Source: an uncultured Mycoplasmatota bacterium
GTDB taxonomy: Bacteria; Bacillota_I; Bacilli_A; RF39; UBA660
Reading direction: 5' to 3'
NCBI GenBank assembly: GCA_948434005.1
Contig: CAOJEH010000002.1
Location: forward strand, 124,001-188,000
Length of the DNA stretch: 64,000 bases
Position numbers and translations under genes: made by a program. The notes beneath the pieces are model-generated. The model made no database searches. It was not told the DNA's origin and worked only from the letters and a program-made list of their open reading frames with translations. Shown one piece after another: positions 30,901 through 38,981 of the stretch (the first letter of the stretch is position 1; each line of letters starts with the position of its first letter).

Positions 30901-33079
30901 TAGTACCAGAATGATCAGTAGAACTAGTAGACCAGCCAACTGTTTTATAACCGTTTGTAGTAGTAAATTCTGGCAAAGTTACTTCACAACTATCTAGATG
31001 TTCACTGTTAAGTTCACATGTAGTATTTTCAGATTTTAATTCTTCTATAGAATCTACATTTCTACCATTTTTAATATATTCTACTGTTATTTTTTTAACT
31101 ACATCTACATTAAATTCAACTTTTGATTTTGTAACAGTATCAGTTACTTTAATAGTAGCAGTACCAACTGCATTAGTAGTAATAACTCCATTTGCATCAA
31201 CTGAGGCAACTTCTTCATTGCTACTTACATATTCTAAGTCACCTACACTATTTTTTACTGTTATTTCTTTAGTATCACCACTGTTCATTTTTAAATTTTT
31301 ATATTCATCATCAATTTCAAGAACTCTTACATAAACATTTGTAGATACTGAATCATTTGATTTATTATTAATATTTGAAATAACACCATCTTTTAATGTA
31401 ATAGTAGTATCGCCTGCTTTTAAACTATTTAATGTAATAGTATATTTATAACCATTATCTACTTTAGCATAACCTGATATTTCAGAAATTTCTAGTATAC
31501 TAGAATCTCCAATTTGAAAATCATTATTACTTAAGTATTTTTCATTTATTTCTTGATGCTCATCAGTACATATTAAATCAATTGTATTATTATCTGCATC
31601 TTTATCAATAGTCATATACTTATCACCTGTAAACCTACATACTGGTTTACTATCAGGTTTAGGTTCTTCTTCTTTAACATCTACAACTACTTTTTTACTT
31701 TTTATATTATTATTAGAATCTAATACCCATACATAATATGTTCCATTGGAAGTAACATTAAATATATGATCAAAATCACTAGTTTCTTCTACATCGTTAA
31801 AGTCTTCTACACTTGGTTGATTACTATTTTCATTAAGTATTACTTTAACTTTATTAGTATCAGTTGATTTAACTGTTACAGGAATATCAATTTTATTATC
31901 ATCTTCACTATTTATTGCAATAGTACCAATTTTTATAGTAAAGTCATCATCATCTTCTTTATCATTATCAATAACCCTTACTGTTTTAATAACACTTACA
32001 AGATTATTTTTACTATCTTTCGCAATGTATCTAATTATATATTCTCCAACTACATTTGTATTTACTTCACCTATAGTGATTACTTTTAATTCGCCATCTT
32101 CATCATCTACAGCAAATGCTCCATCATCAACATATTTACTACCTTTATTTATTTCTACTGTATCAGGTCCATTTAGTGTAATAACAGGAACAGAACCATT
32201 ATTTTCTTCACATACATTAATAGAAACTACTGTACAACCTATATTTCCATTATTATCAGTAACTCGGTAATAAATATAATATATACCTGTATTATTAACA
32301 TCAACTGAATTTACTGACTTAATAGTTTCACCATCAAAGTATTCATATGTTTTTTCTACTTTTCCTAAGTCAATTTCATTTTTATGAGCATCAACAACTT
32401 CATATGGAATAGGATCTCTATACAAAGTATCTCCTTTTATTACATTAATAGAAGTGTTAGCAATATTTATAATTGGTTGAGTAGTATTACTTAATTTTGC
32501 ATTACTTTGAATAGCATTAACTACTACCTTAGCACTAAACTTCTTACCTTGAATATCATTAGGTGCTTCGTAAGCTAACCATATCTTTAATTCATAATTA
32601 ACAGTTTCACCTGGTTCTAAATATAGATTATTACGCAACAATAAACCATTAGAAAGTGATTGTGGTGTACTCCAATCACCATCTTTTTCTCTAAGGCTAT
32701 ATTTAATCCACTTTTTATCCATAGTATTAGAATCTATATCAACTTCTTCTAAGGCTATACTATATGAAGCAGCAATATCTCCTGTATTTGTAACACTAAA
32801 GGTGGTTATATTATCATTATCTGCTAAACCCTCATTATCTGTCATTGGAATTCCTTGACTTATATTAACAGCATTACCATCCGTAAATTGAATATTAAAA
32901 GTACCTGCAGTCATTTCAACTTTTTTATTTCCACCGACAGTTAATGTATAAAACGCATAACTAACTCCACTTATTATAGCTACTAAAAAAACAATTACTA
33001 ATAAAATTTTAACATAGTATTTATTTTTAGTCTTCCTATCATTAGTATATCCAGCATTATTAGCATTAAAATTTTTCAT
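24935..33079 (-). CDS. Giant modular surface protein with paired cysteines
   Basis: 2714 aa from ATG 33079, with GAGGTG 7 nt upstream (the GTG three codons earlier overlaps it). Approximate domain order: membrane signal-anchor (25-47); TasA-like domain (48-195); two Ig-like/DUF5011 domains (200-375); a polar region; Big_2 domain (595-665); about ten InlB/Flg_new-type repeats (670-1500; GYxxVGWNT, TxYTI); MBG-type and related beta-repeats with STTIPT signatures (1500-2450); one more InlB-like repeat and a final beta domain. All 32 cysteines form 16 local pairs, suggesting disulfide staples. No LPxTG or other C-terminal anchor is seen, so attachment is probably by the N-terminal helix. Likely an adhesin or host-contact fibre; the ligand is unknown. 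Confidence 0.88.
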   Translation of the reverse strand: MKNFNANNAGYTNDRKTKNKYYVKILLVIVFLVAIISGVSYAFYTLTVGGNKKVEMTAGTFNIQFTDGNAVNISQGIPMTDNEGLADNDNITTFSVTNTGDIAASYSIALEEVDIDSNTMDKKWIKYSLREKDGDWSTPQSLSNGLLLRNNLYLEPGETVNYELKIWLAYEAPNDIQGKKFSAKVVVNAIQSNAKLSNTTQPIINIANTSINVIKGDTLYRDPIPYEVVDAHKNEIDLGKVEKTYEYFDGETIKSVNSVDVNNTGIYYIYYRVTDNNGNIGCTVVSINVCEENNGSVPVITLNGPDTVEINKGSKYVDDGAFAVDDEDGELKVITIGEVNTNVVGEYIIRYIAKDSKNNLVSVIKTVRVIDNDKEDDDDFTIKIGTIAINSEDDNKIDIPVTVKSTDTNKVKVILNENSNQPSVEDFNDVEETSDFDHIFNVTSNGTYYVWVLDSNNNIKSKKVVVDVKEEEPKPDSKPVCRFTGDKYMTIDKDADNNTIDLICTDEHQEINEKYLSNNDFQIGDSSILEISEISGYAKVDNGYKYTITLNSLKAGDTTITLKDGVISNINNKSNDSVSTNVYVRVLEIDDEYKNLKMNSGDTKEITVKNSVGDLEYVSSNEEVASVDANGVITTNAVGTATIKVTDTVTKSKVEFNVDVVKKITVEYIKNGRNVDSIEELKSENTTCELNSEHLDSCEVTLPEFTTTNGYKTVGWSTSSTDHSGTKIGEKFSVSEDTTLYTISSKKGKTYEISWNSNGVNFSEAGSTSCSVDSVYNDEEYNEDYSDSCFVKKPKIEANENVTIVGYNTDKNAHESITNVDDDLELNSSNNGEVYYTISYKNPITYTANFNENGYEVNVGEVEDNTCTIEKVWNNDIQGTSCNVKTPEVTVPDGYSFVGWNTSNDATDIVNNGNMVTISGNTDFYTITKFDEKSISARFASQGIGVSEISSNIQQCIIPEQYNPKEKVDNICILDKTKIPTIGIAEENLDKYEVIGWNEDPTATVKSESYTEGGDLRITEDITYYTITKRKETILTAKWDKNGAELHGNDDNYSEEESISKCTIPAVYNETEENRQSSNCSVVAPTIIREGFIIDGYIDNNNEDASVSFNSNDTIVLTNDKNKDTGAIETGKTWKAKTHKTINVIWHTNGAKLKQGDSDSEKDITSECTIMNKDTTCSITSPEIVRSGYNIIGYNTDNNANESVWTHKEMKSVSENQEYYAITSKDVTVSFYYNNNGSVDVIEDTQTLWNTDLYRYNVPEVVTNSKGPRGLSYSAVSSDLNSTVPAESSNNIKSNTKYYAIYGGDVDTNIYYYNLHEGDDFTDATQEVETVSTNISAVIKESNDSTYTVNNENVNIPSVVSTSEGPGGGVDASAVRKYIGLSRNSSSKVIEKNITTENDNYYAVYKGIWKVRYSYDNSSINNVGAEIASCDVYGLTNGSIYSENGENTKGIEGSCITTLPDVNLKTGYNTPKWYDDETAVGSPNEEYTITGFKTLNAKASINTYIVTYDCNTNGGVCHVSGQDTVEHNGLADLGGIGEKEGYDFLGWNTDKDADAGLTEAPRVTKDMTLYAIFKKTTSISLNSKTASYTGSSIEANKAIVADGDESDISYTYYTDNKCSTEVSIETGASSTGKAPVDAGTYYVKATTTSANGKKVSSNCVLHTITPKEINVTWDEQEYTYNGKKQAPTYATSGEIDGETITYTQSEANDKNQIDANGVGESYTAKLSIKSVSGGREKASNYQLINNTKDYVINPGVGYVNLDSESGTAIYGDNNKSFVVTGTHGGELSAVEIENEAGQKSGVSISINSKNNSGTTSSNNTITIGNLKALSAGTKIKIKVTSLATNNYTSGSKTYTLTINKKDATCPSTITPYNGEYDGKEHSITIGNYTGGKIQYSTDDGATWQDDMPKRIEVGSTKVYIRVYGDSNHNTSLCGHETINVTSGSNPAEVKAVSNLVYGSNANMVTTKGAIGLVYYSTTTKLTSENYTEGSTTIPIASTDYNVNEVENKEVNGKKIKNTVYYYALGNKNYSAAQGEVPITINKANAINPKLTAYSGDYDGNAHSITVSGGSGGTIMYSTDNKNWLTTKPTYTDFTNGNKTTYVKVVGDKNHYDTTVISSTVTITKATPKINVLGVSGLKYNDNKNMITVNGVPNGVNMYYSTTTELKSTNYTSGSTTIPTNTNIEPSDKYKVYYYVDGGQNYNSVANSVIVTISKRDNDISVTANSLQYKKEANLVSTSNAQGTVYYSVGTALTSNNYSSAGSTTIPTTCTSGSNSYSYSDCVFRDAGDYTVYYYATGDATHKAKSDSIKVTINKKENTLIVSPKTGLNYGVTSNMVTVSDKQGEVYYRVEDSLDVTEYSLDETNYRTEGSTTIPTTCTEDAYSKKNKCLSGGSHTIFFYTPGNKNYAAKKGYTRVTIAKQTGYVNLSKTSDSMYFGADSYSFNISSHRGGKLQVSSNNSTVYGSLSGNTVTISNLTNVSQGTTIAVTVTSAETDAYKSASNTFRLTVNPLTRKATFGYDADSGITGVTSTTKSCQTSGTSLTCSVYSPSVTKKTGYSFNYWMYGRGYTSTSETGLKEMSGDTTFTAYGKDTEGPVVSYNSNGSTTGTKYTKTSYNLYYNLTVKDNSNNYNSSAYKNANVHIGGSYLGSYQLNATCGGGICNYTIAIPISSSNTRTGAVTVTILAGTFKDLSGNSSSSLTFNPGTTFKKKQSYYY

Positions 33080-33159
33080 AAAACACACCTCTATTATCTA
33101 TTTTTACTACTAGTATTTTAATTATAATAAATAGTTATCAATTTGTAAATAAAAAAAAG

Positions 33160-33182
33160 AAAAATTAAATTTAATTTTTCCT
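33160..33182 (-). terminator. Probable terminator after ylbL
   Basis: An AT-only palindrome (GAAAAATTAAATTTAATTTTTC) followed on the minus strand by a T-run. It is weak in stability but well placed, overlapping the end of ylbL. Confidence 0.5.
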
Positions 33183-34187
33183 TTTTAACTCATCTACTGC
33201 TTCTTGAAAGGTTGAAACCCCTATAATTTTAATTTTTAAATTCTTTTCTTTTTTTACCTTCATACATGTTTTATAATTATCACCATTAGGTACTATAAAT
33301 ATATCAGCATCTTTTTTAACTGCACCAAGTAGTTTATATTTAACCTCACCTATAGATAAAATATTACCTTCTGCATCTATCTCCCCAGTTCCTGCAATTT
33401 TTTTACCTTTTGTAATATCATTTTTTGTTAATTTATTATAAATATCAAGAGTCTCAATAAGACCACCACTAGCCCCAGATTCACTATTTTTAAATTTTAT
33501 TTTCACTTTAGGATTAGTTTTATAAGAATTAATAGAACTAATATAGATACCTGTAATCTTTTTAGATTCATTACTATATATTTCAGTACTTATAATTTTC
33601 TCTTTCTTACCTCTTTCTACTAATACATCTACTGTATCTCCTATATCATGACTTTCAATAACATTTTTATAATCATCAACACTATTTATCTTTATAGATT
33701 CTACTTCTAATATTTTATCTCCTACTTTAAAATCATTTTTACTGTTCTTATCAACTAAATAAACATATAAATCTGTATCAGATATAGTATATGATTTACC
33801 TGCCGCTAAATAAGCATTCTTAATTGCATAATCATTAGAATTTAATAAATCTATTTTACCTCTAAACTCAACATCTTTTTTATCTTCATCATTGTCATAT
33901 GTATACTCATCTACTTTTACTCTTTTAAAATCAGGTATAACATAACTTAATAAATAAGTAGCAACCGTGCCTTTTATTTCACTCACATATGCTAAATTGA
34001 GACTTCCCTTAGATTTATAAGCATTTTCTACTTCTATACGACCTCCAACTTCTGATATACCACCACCTACTATAATATAGTAATCAAGAGGCCACAAAAA
34101 AATAATACAAAATATAATATATATTATTAAACTTTTATAATTTTCTTTAATATATTTTTTAAATTTTTCATAAACATTATTAAGCAT
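33171..34187 (-). CDS. ylbL: YlbL-like PDZ/Lon-type serine protease
   Basis: 338 aa. N-terminal membrane helix (about 19-38), an extracellular region, a PDZ domain (about 140-205: DLYVYLVDKNS...VGDKILEVESIKI), and a Lon-type (S16) protease domain. The catalytic serine lies in NSESGASGGLIETLDIYN near residue 245 and the lysine in SIGEVKYKLLGAVKKD near 285, the usual Ser-Lys dyad. Bacillus YlbL is a membrane protease linked with DNA-damage checkpoint recovery. It is divergent from ylbJ with 44 bp between, again a remnant of the Bacillus ylb cluster. Confidence 0.9.
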   Translation of the reverse strand: MLNNVYEKFKKYIKENYKSLIIYIIFCIIFLWPLDYYIIVGGGISEVGGRIEVENAYKSKGSLNLAYVSEIKGTVATYLLSYVIPDFKRVKVDEYTYDNDEDKKDVEFRGKIDLLNSNDYAIKNAYLAAGKSYTISDTDLYVYLVDKNSKNDFKVGDKILEVESIKINSVDDYKNVIESHDIGDTVDVLVERGKKEKIISTEIYSNESKKITGIYISSINSYKTNPKVKIKFKNSESGASGGLIETLDIYNKLTKNDITKGKKIAGTGEIDAEGNILSIGEVKYKLLGAVKKDADIFIVPNGDNYKTCMKVKKEKNLKIKIIGVSTFQEAVDELKRKN

Positions 34188-34231
34188 ATAATCAGTCCTT
34201 ATAATTAATTATATCAAAAAGTTGGTGATTT

Positions 34232-35140
34232 ATGAAAAATAAGTTAATACAAATATTTTTATTTGTCATATTTTTGTCATTACTATTTACTCCTAATTTA
34301 ATATTAGATGAGGTAAGTTCTGCTATTAATGTATTTATAAATGTATTATTTCCATCTATATTTCCATTTTATTTAATAAGTAATATCTTAATAAATTATA
34401 ATTTTTGTGAAACTTTAAATAAATATTTTAAGGGTATAACAAATTTTTTATTTCATACATCTAATGCTTCTAGTTTTGTTATTATAATGAGTATGTTTTC
34501 TGGTTTTCCAAGTGGTTCTAAATACATTGTTGATTTATATAGAAAAAATATTTTAAATATAGATCAAGCTAATTTTTTAATAACTTTTACCCATTTTTCT
34601 AATCCTTTATTTGTTATAGCAGTCACTACTCCAATATTTCATAATATTAAAATATCTTATTTAATTTTATTTTGTCATATTCTTTCTAATATAATTATAG
34701 GAATTATTACAAGGCCAAAAGAAAAAGAGAAAAAAACTAATATAGAGTTAAAAATTACAGATAGTTTTTCTACAATTTTATCTAACTCAATTATATCTTC
34801 TCTAAAGTTACTAGCTATTATTTTAGGAAACACTTGCTTTTTCTTTATTGTCACTAGATTGATAACAAACTATATAAATCTACCACCCGTATTTAAAGTA
34901 TTAATAAATGGTTTCTTTGATATTACTAAAGGTACTAATTTATTATCATCATTAAATAGCGATATATTTAAAGCCATTATAACCTTAACATTTTTAGGAT
35001 TTGGTGGATTAAATATTCATATGCAAGTACTAAATATAATAAGTGATACTAAAATAAAATATTCTAATTTCCTACTAGGAAGAATATCACAAATTGGTAT
35101 ATCAATGGTTCTATTTTATATTATGTACAAGTTTTATTAA
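34232..35140 (+). CDS. ylbJ: YlbJ-like sporulation integral membrane protein
   Basis: 302 aa with about eight hydrophobic segments. NVLFPSIFPFYLISNIL, MSMFSGFPSGSKYIVDLY and THFSNPLFVIAVT are characteristic of YlbJ, a member of the nucleoside-recognition (gate) domain proteins. In Bacillus, ylbJ is needed for heat-resistant spores. Its presence with gpr, spoIIP and spoVB-like genes supports sporulation or recent loss of it. GGTGAT stands upstream of the ATG. Its last 20 bp overlap the end of the convergent prepilin gene. Confidence 0.88.
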   Translation: MKNKLIQIFLFVIFLSLLFTPNLILDEVSSAINVFINVLFPSIFPFYLISNILINYNFCETLNKYFKGITNFLFHTSNASSFVIIMSMFSGFPSGSKYIVDLYRKNILNIDQANFLITFTHFSNPLFVIAVTTPIFHNIKISYLILFCHILSNIIIGIITRPKEKEKKTNIELKITDSFSTILSNSIISSLKLLAIILGNTCFFFIVTRLITNYINLPPVFKVLINGFFDITKGTNLLSSLNSDIFKAIITLTFLGFGGLNIHMQVLNIISDTKIKYSNFLLGRISQIGISMVLFYIMYKFY

Positions 35141-35720
35141 TATCAGGACATAATGAACTTTCACTATTCCATTTACAACTTAAAGGTAAAGTGATATCTA
35201 AAACTTCGTATTTATCTCCTAAATCCAAATCTAAATCTATTATTCCAACATATATACGTAGTAATCCATTATCTTCATCATAATCTATTTTAGGTTCATT
35301 AAATTCAACTCCTGGAATATCTTTTAGTGTAAATTTTTCTTCATCATTTTTAACAAAAGATATACTATTGTACCCTATATACTCTTCAGTAGTATCATTT
35401 TCCGAATCAGTATTAAACTTAATTATTATTTTGCCAATTGTAGACTGATTCGTAAGTATATTTACAGATAATATGCCATTATCATAATCTTCTTCTAAAC
35501 AAACAACTTGTTTGACTCCACCTTTTGTTAAAATATCGTCTTGGATTGTTTTAGTAACAGTATTTTTATATGTTTCGATAAGATTCTTTCTTGATTCTAC
35601 AGTTTGTTTTTCATTAAAGTTATTAATAATTTTAAAAAGTGAAATAACTATAACAGCAGTTATAGAAAAACATATCAATACTTCTACTGCCGTTAAACCA
35701 TGATTATTAAGTTTTTTCAT
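35121..35720 (-). CDS. Type IV prepilin-like protein
   Basis: 199 aa. MKKLNNHGLTAVEVLICFSI shows a 7-residue basic leader, Gly before the cleavage site, and Glu at mature position 5, the class III prepilin signature, followed by one long hydrophobic helix. The globular part is acidic and contains VVC near residue 68 and three cysteines in the last 20 residues (SCKWNSESSLCPDINKTC), which could close a C-terminal disulfide loop as in many pilins. The start overlaps the preceding prepilin gene by 4 nt. A minor (pseudo)pilin is the best guess. No prepilin peptidase gene is in the window. Confidence 0.75.
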   Translation of the reverse strand: MKKLNNHGLTAVEVLICFSITAVIVISLFKIINNFNEKQTVESRKNLIETYKNTVTKTIQDDILTKGGVKQVVCLEEDYDNGILSVNILTNQSTIGKIIIKFNTDSENDTTEEYIGYNSISFVKNDEEKFTLKDIPGVEFNEPKIDYDEDNGLLRIYVGIIDLDLDLGDKYEVLDITLPLSCKWNSESSLCPDINKTCT

Positions 35721-36352
35721 TTACAATCAACCCCAATCGTTGCAAATCTATATTCATCACTATTGTTACTATGACTTTCTTTATTTTCGCCAGCTTTATA
35801 TTTAACAATAATTCTACATTCTAATCCATAGGTATTATTTTTATACTCAGGAAGATAATCTATATACTCTTGAGTTTGTGTATCAAAACCATAAGAATTT
35901 TTTGTTTTACTTTTAAATAACTCAATATTATATGGTAATAAATATATTTCTTCTACATTTAAATTTTTTACTAAAGTTTTATAATAATTATTTTTAAGTT
36001 CATCATTAAAATCATATTCATCTATATTTTCATAAACACTATTAATATAAGTTTCTTCAGTTTTTTCTGAATAGTTATATGAAGGAATATGATTTATTAT
36101 TTTTTCCCCTGTTGTAACTCTATCGATTTTTTTCTTTATATTACTATCATTATCATTTTTACTTTTCTCTATTAATTCTTTAAATAAATTAGCATTATAA
36201 ATACTACTTATATCATCATAGTTTTCACGTTTCTCATATTCACCCATCATAGGATAAAAGTTAGCATACATAACCGAAAAAATCCCTACTACAAAAGCCG
36301 TTACAATTAAAGTTTCAACTAAAGCAAAACCTTTATTATTAATTTTTTTCAT
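35717..36352 (-). CDS. Type IV prepilin-like protein
   Basis: 211 aa. MKKINNKGFALVETLIVTAF has the prepilin leader, cleavage after Gly8, and Glu at mature position 5. A helical region and an acidic globular domain with two cysteines (GLECRIIVKY and IGVDCK) follow. It is the first gene of the two-prepilin operon, with AGGAGA before the ATG, divergent from the PilB-type ATPase gene. A pseudopilin or minor pilin of a type IV pilus or competence pilus is likely. Confidence 0.75.
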   Translation of the reverse strand: MKKINNKGFALVETLIVTAFVVGIFSVMYANFYPMMGEYEKRENYDDISSIYNANLFKELIEKSKNDNDSNIKKKIDRVTTGEKIINHIPSYNYSEKTEETYINSVYENIDEYDFNDELKNNYYKTLVKNLNVEEIYLLPYNIELFKSKTKNSYGFDTQTQEYIDYLPEYKNNTYGLECRIIVKYKAGENKESHSNNSDEYRFATIGVDCK

Positions 36353-36370
36353 AAATTATGTCTCCTATTC

Positions 36371-36399
36371 TTGATATTATATTAATCTTATTATATAAT
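36371..36399 (+). promoter_or_regulatory. Promoter of the PilB-type ATPase gene
   Basis: TTGATA, 17-nt spacer, TATAAT: one mismatch to the sigma-A consensus. It ends 48 nt before the ATG, in the intergenic space between the divergent prepilin and ATPase genes. Confidence 0.75.
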
Positions 36400-36447
36400 A
36401 AAATAAGATAAATTACCATAGGAAAGTAGACAAAAGGGGTTGAAAAT

Positions 36448-38232
36448 ATGGTTACATTTGATTATAAAAAGACACCTATTACCCAAATTGCGGATTATAT
36501 TATAATGTATTCCGCTAAAAGTGGTGCCTCTGATATCCATTTTGATCCTAGAGAAGACGGTCTTATGGTAAGAATTAGAGTTGATGGTGAATTACAAGAT
36601 TATACTCTAATTCCAGACGAATATGAAAGAAATTTAACTACTAGATTGAAACTTCTTGCTAATATGAATATTACAGAATCAAGACTACCTCAGGATGGTT
36701 CAATAAAAGGAACTTTTGGTAAACTATATTTAGATATGCGTGTATCTTCTCTGCCAACAAACTTAGGTGAAAAAATAGTTATTCGTATCTTAGATTATTC
36801 TAGAAGTTTAGAGGGGCTAGAATCATTAGGTTTTAATGATAAAAATTTTGAAAAATTAACTAGAATGATTGCTGTTCCTAATGGGATTATATTAGTAACA
36901 GGTGCAACAGGTTCAGGTAAATCTACTACTACCTACTCTATACTTCAGGAGTTAAATAAAACCGAAACAAATATAATAACTGTAGAAGATCCAATAGAAA
37001 TGAATATAGAAGGGCTTAATCAAGTTCAAGTTAATAGTGAAATAGGACTAGATTTTGCTACTGTACTAAGATCTATTTTAAGACAAGATCCAAATGTTAT
37101 ACTAATTGGAGAAATACGTGACTCAGAAACTGCTAAAATCGCAGTTCGTGCATCTATAACTGGACATCTAGTACTATCTACTATCCATACTAATAATTCA
37201 TTATCAACTATTGAAAGATTACTTGATATGGATGTTGAAAGATATTTGCTATCTAGCGCATTAACAGGAATAATTTCTCAAAGGCTTGCTAAAAGATTAT
37301 GTGAAAAGTGTCGTAAAGAACAAGAAGCTACACCGTACGAAAAGAAAATATTTAAAAATGTTTTAGACAAGGATGTTGAAAAACTATTTGTAGCAGATGA
37401 AAACGGATGTGAAGAATGTCATAAAGGATATAAAGGAAGAATTGCTATACAAGAAGTATTAGAAATTGATGATGAAATTAGAGATGCTTTAAATAATGAA
37501 AAATTAACTAAAGAAGAACGCAGAGAATTAGTATATACTTCGAATGTAATAACTATGCTTCAAGATGGACTTTTAAAAGTTCTTGATGGCTCAACTTCAT
37601 TTGATGAAATATATAGAATTATAGAAATAGATTCAGATAGTAGTGAAAACTATGGTATAGAACTTTCTAAAAATAATAATGAAGAAATTAGTGAAAAAGA
37701 AAAAAGTAAAGAAACAGAAAATACTAATGCAGATGTAAAAACACCAAATGAGGTTACAACTAATATAGAAACAGAAAGTAATCCAAATGATACAGCATCA
37801 GAAATAACAACAGGAACACCAAAATCTGTATTAAATGATACAAATATCGAGGATAAAGATAAAAATGTAATTATAGAGATTCCGAATATACCTGTTACTT
37901 TAGATAATCAAAATGAGGATAATAAATCTACTATTGATGATAATTTTAGTGACTTTTATTCGCCCGTTGGAATTGTCTCTAGCAAAATGGAAGAAGATAA
38001 TAACACTGAAAATAGTAGTGAGACCTCAATAGATGAAATCAAGTATGGAGAATTATCAAACGAAGAAGAGCCTCCAAAAAGTGAGGAACCTACTATAGAT
38101 ATACCTGTTACAAATAAAATGGAAGAAGATAATACAGATAATAATACTATAGTATATAGCGAATTATCTAATATAGCAGCACAAAATGAAGAAAATACAG
38201 AACCACAAATGGTTGACTCAACTGTTGTATAA
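36448..38232 (+). CDS. PilB/GspE-type pilus assembly ATPase with acidic C-terminal tail
   Basis: 594 aa. Residues 1-400 are a GspE/PilB ATPase: NTD (YIIMYSAKSGASDIHFDPRE), Walker A GATGSGKSTTT near 157, Asp box, Walker B VILIGEIRDSETA, and the zinc site made of CEKC and CEEC. It lacks the long MSHEN domain of PilB, as ComGA does. Residues 400-594 form a low-complexity acidic tail absent from the family, with an internal repeat (KMEEDN...YGELSNEE, then KMEEDN...YSELSN). The enzyme powers pilus or pseudopilus assembly at the inner membrane. It is divergent from two prepilin genes; no PilC is seen nearby. Confidence 0.88.
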   Translation: MVTFDYKKTPITQIADYIIMYSAKSGASDIHFDPREDGLMVRIRVDGELQDYTLIPDEYERNLTTRLKLLANMNITESRLPQDGSIKGTFGKLYLDMRVSSLPTNLGEKIVIRILDYSRSLEGLESLGFNDKNFEKLTRMIAVPNGIILVTGATGSGKSTTTYSILQELNKTETNIITVEDPIEMNIEGLNQVQVNSEIGLDFATVLRSILRQDPNVILIGEIRDSETAKIAVRASITGHLVLSTIHTNNSLSTIERLLDMDVERYLLSSALTGIISQRLAKRLCEKCRKEQEATPYEKKIFKNVLDKDVEKLFVADENGCEECHKGYKGRIAIQEVLEIDDEIRDALNNEKLTKEERRELVYTSNVITMLQDGLLKVLDGSTSFDEIYRIIEIDSDSSENYGIELSKNNNEEISEKEKSKETENTNADVKTPNEVTTNIETESNPNDTASEITTGTPKSVLNDTNIEDKDKNVIIEIPNIPVTLDNQNEDNKSTIDDNFSDFYSPVGIVSSKMEEDNNTENSSETSIDEIKYGELSNEEEPPKSEEPTIDIPVTNKMEEDNTDNNTIVYSELSNIAAQNEENTEPQMVDSTVV

Positions 38233-38239
38233 TTAGTAA

Positions 38240-38261
38240 AAAACTACCTATAGGTAGTTTT
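38240..38261. terminator. Bidirectional terminator between the PilB-type gene and tmk
   Basis: Perfect 9-bp stem AAAACTACC / GGTAGTTTT around TATA, followed by T8 on the plus strand, with an A-run on the other side for the leftward tmk gene. Confidence 0.88.
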
Positions 38262-38263
38262 TT

Positions 38264-38947
38264 TTATTCAACAATTTTATTTTTCTTAATAATATCTATT
38301 ATCTCTTCGTTAATATCTTCAATTGTTTTAATATTATTATCTTTAATACATTCTATCGTATTCCAATTATATAGCTCTGATAACTCTATATACGATTCCT
38401 CCGAATTTTTCATAAAATCATCATCTTTTTCATTTCCATCTAAGCTTTCTCTATTTTTAATTAATTCCTTAGAAAATTCAAAAGGCATATGTAAAAATAT
38501 CGTTATATCAGGTTTAGGTAAATTTAATAACCAGTACTCTAATTTATCTATCCATTGATACATATTAAATCTTTCCTCTTTATCAAATATTTTACCACCT
38601 TGATGGGCCATATTAGAAGTAGTATATCTATCCAGTATAACAATATAACCGTTATCAATATACTCTTTAATAACATTATCCATATTATATTTTCTATCCG
38701 CTGCATAATAAAGACAAGAAACATATGGATCTACTTTAGAACTGCCCTCCACAAAATATGTATCACATATTTCACTTTTACCTAAGTATGGTCCTCCAAC
38801 TATTTTACCTGTAGGACTTTCATAATGAGGAAAATAAAATCTCTTTACTTTATTTCCCATTTCCTCTAGCCTACTTTTTAATAATTTAGATTGTGTTTCT
38901 TTACCAGAACAATCTGTTCCCTCTATTACAATTATTTTACCTTTCAT
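38264..38947 (-). CDS. tmk: Thymidylate kinase-like dNMP kinase
   Basis: 227 aa. The P-loop reads VIEGTDCSGKETQSK (usual GxDGAGKST/Q), followed by the dTMP-binding DRY block VILDRYTTSNMAHQGGK. The length and the wide substrate loop resemble the thymidylate kinase group in which the P-loop ends with ETQ rather than STQ. It phosphorylates dTMP for DNA synthesis. GGAGG precedes the ATG. It is a single gene bounded by terminators on both sides. A deoxynucleoside kinase of related fold cannot be fully excluded. Confidence 0.85.
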   Translation of the reverse strand: MKGKIIVIEGTDCSGKETQSKLLKSRLEEMGNKVKRFYFPHYESPTGKIVGGPYLGKSEICDTYFVEGSSKVDPYVSCLYYAADRKYNMDNVIKEYIDNGYIVILDRYTTSNMAHQGGKIFDKEERFNMYQWIDKLEYWLLNLPKPDITIFLHMPFEFSKELIKNRESLDGNEKDDDFMKNSEESYIELSELYNWNTIECIKDNNIKTIEDINEEIIDIIKKNKIVE

Positions 38948-38957
38948 ATATACCTCC

Positions 38958-38981
38958 TAAAAAAAGTAGTTACTAACTACT
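38958..38981 (-). terminator. Terminator after the TasA-like gene
   Basis: 7-bp stem AGTAGTT / AACTACT with a 3-nt loop and T7 on the minus strand, directly before the tmk ribosome-binding site and overlapping the TasA-like gene's TAG stop. Confidence 0.7.
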
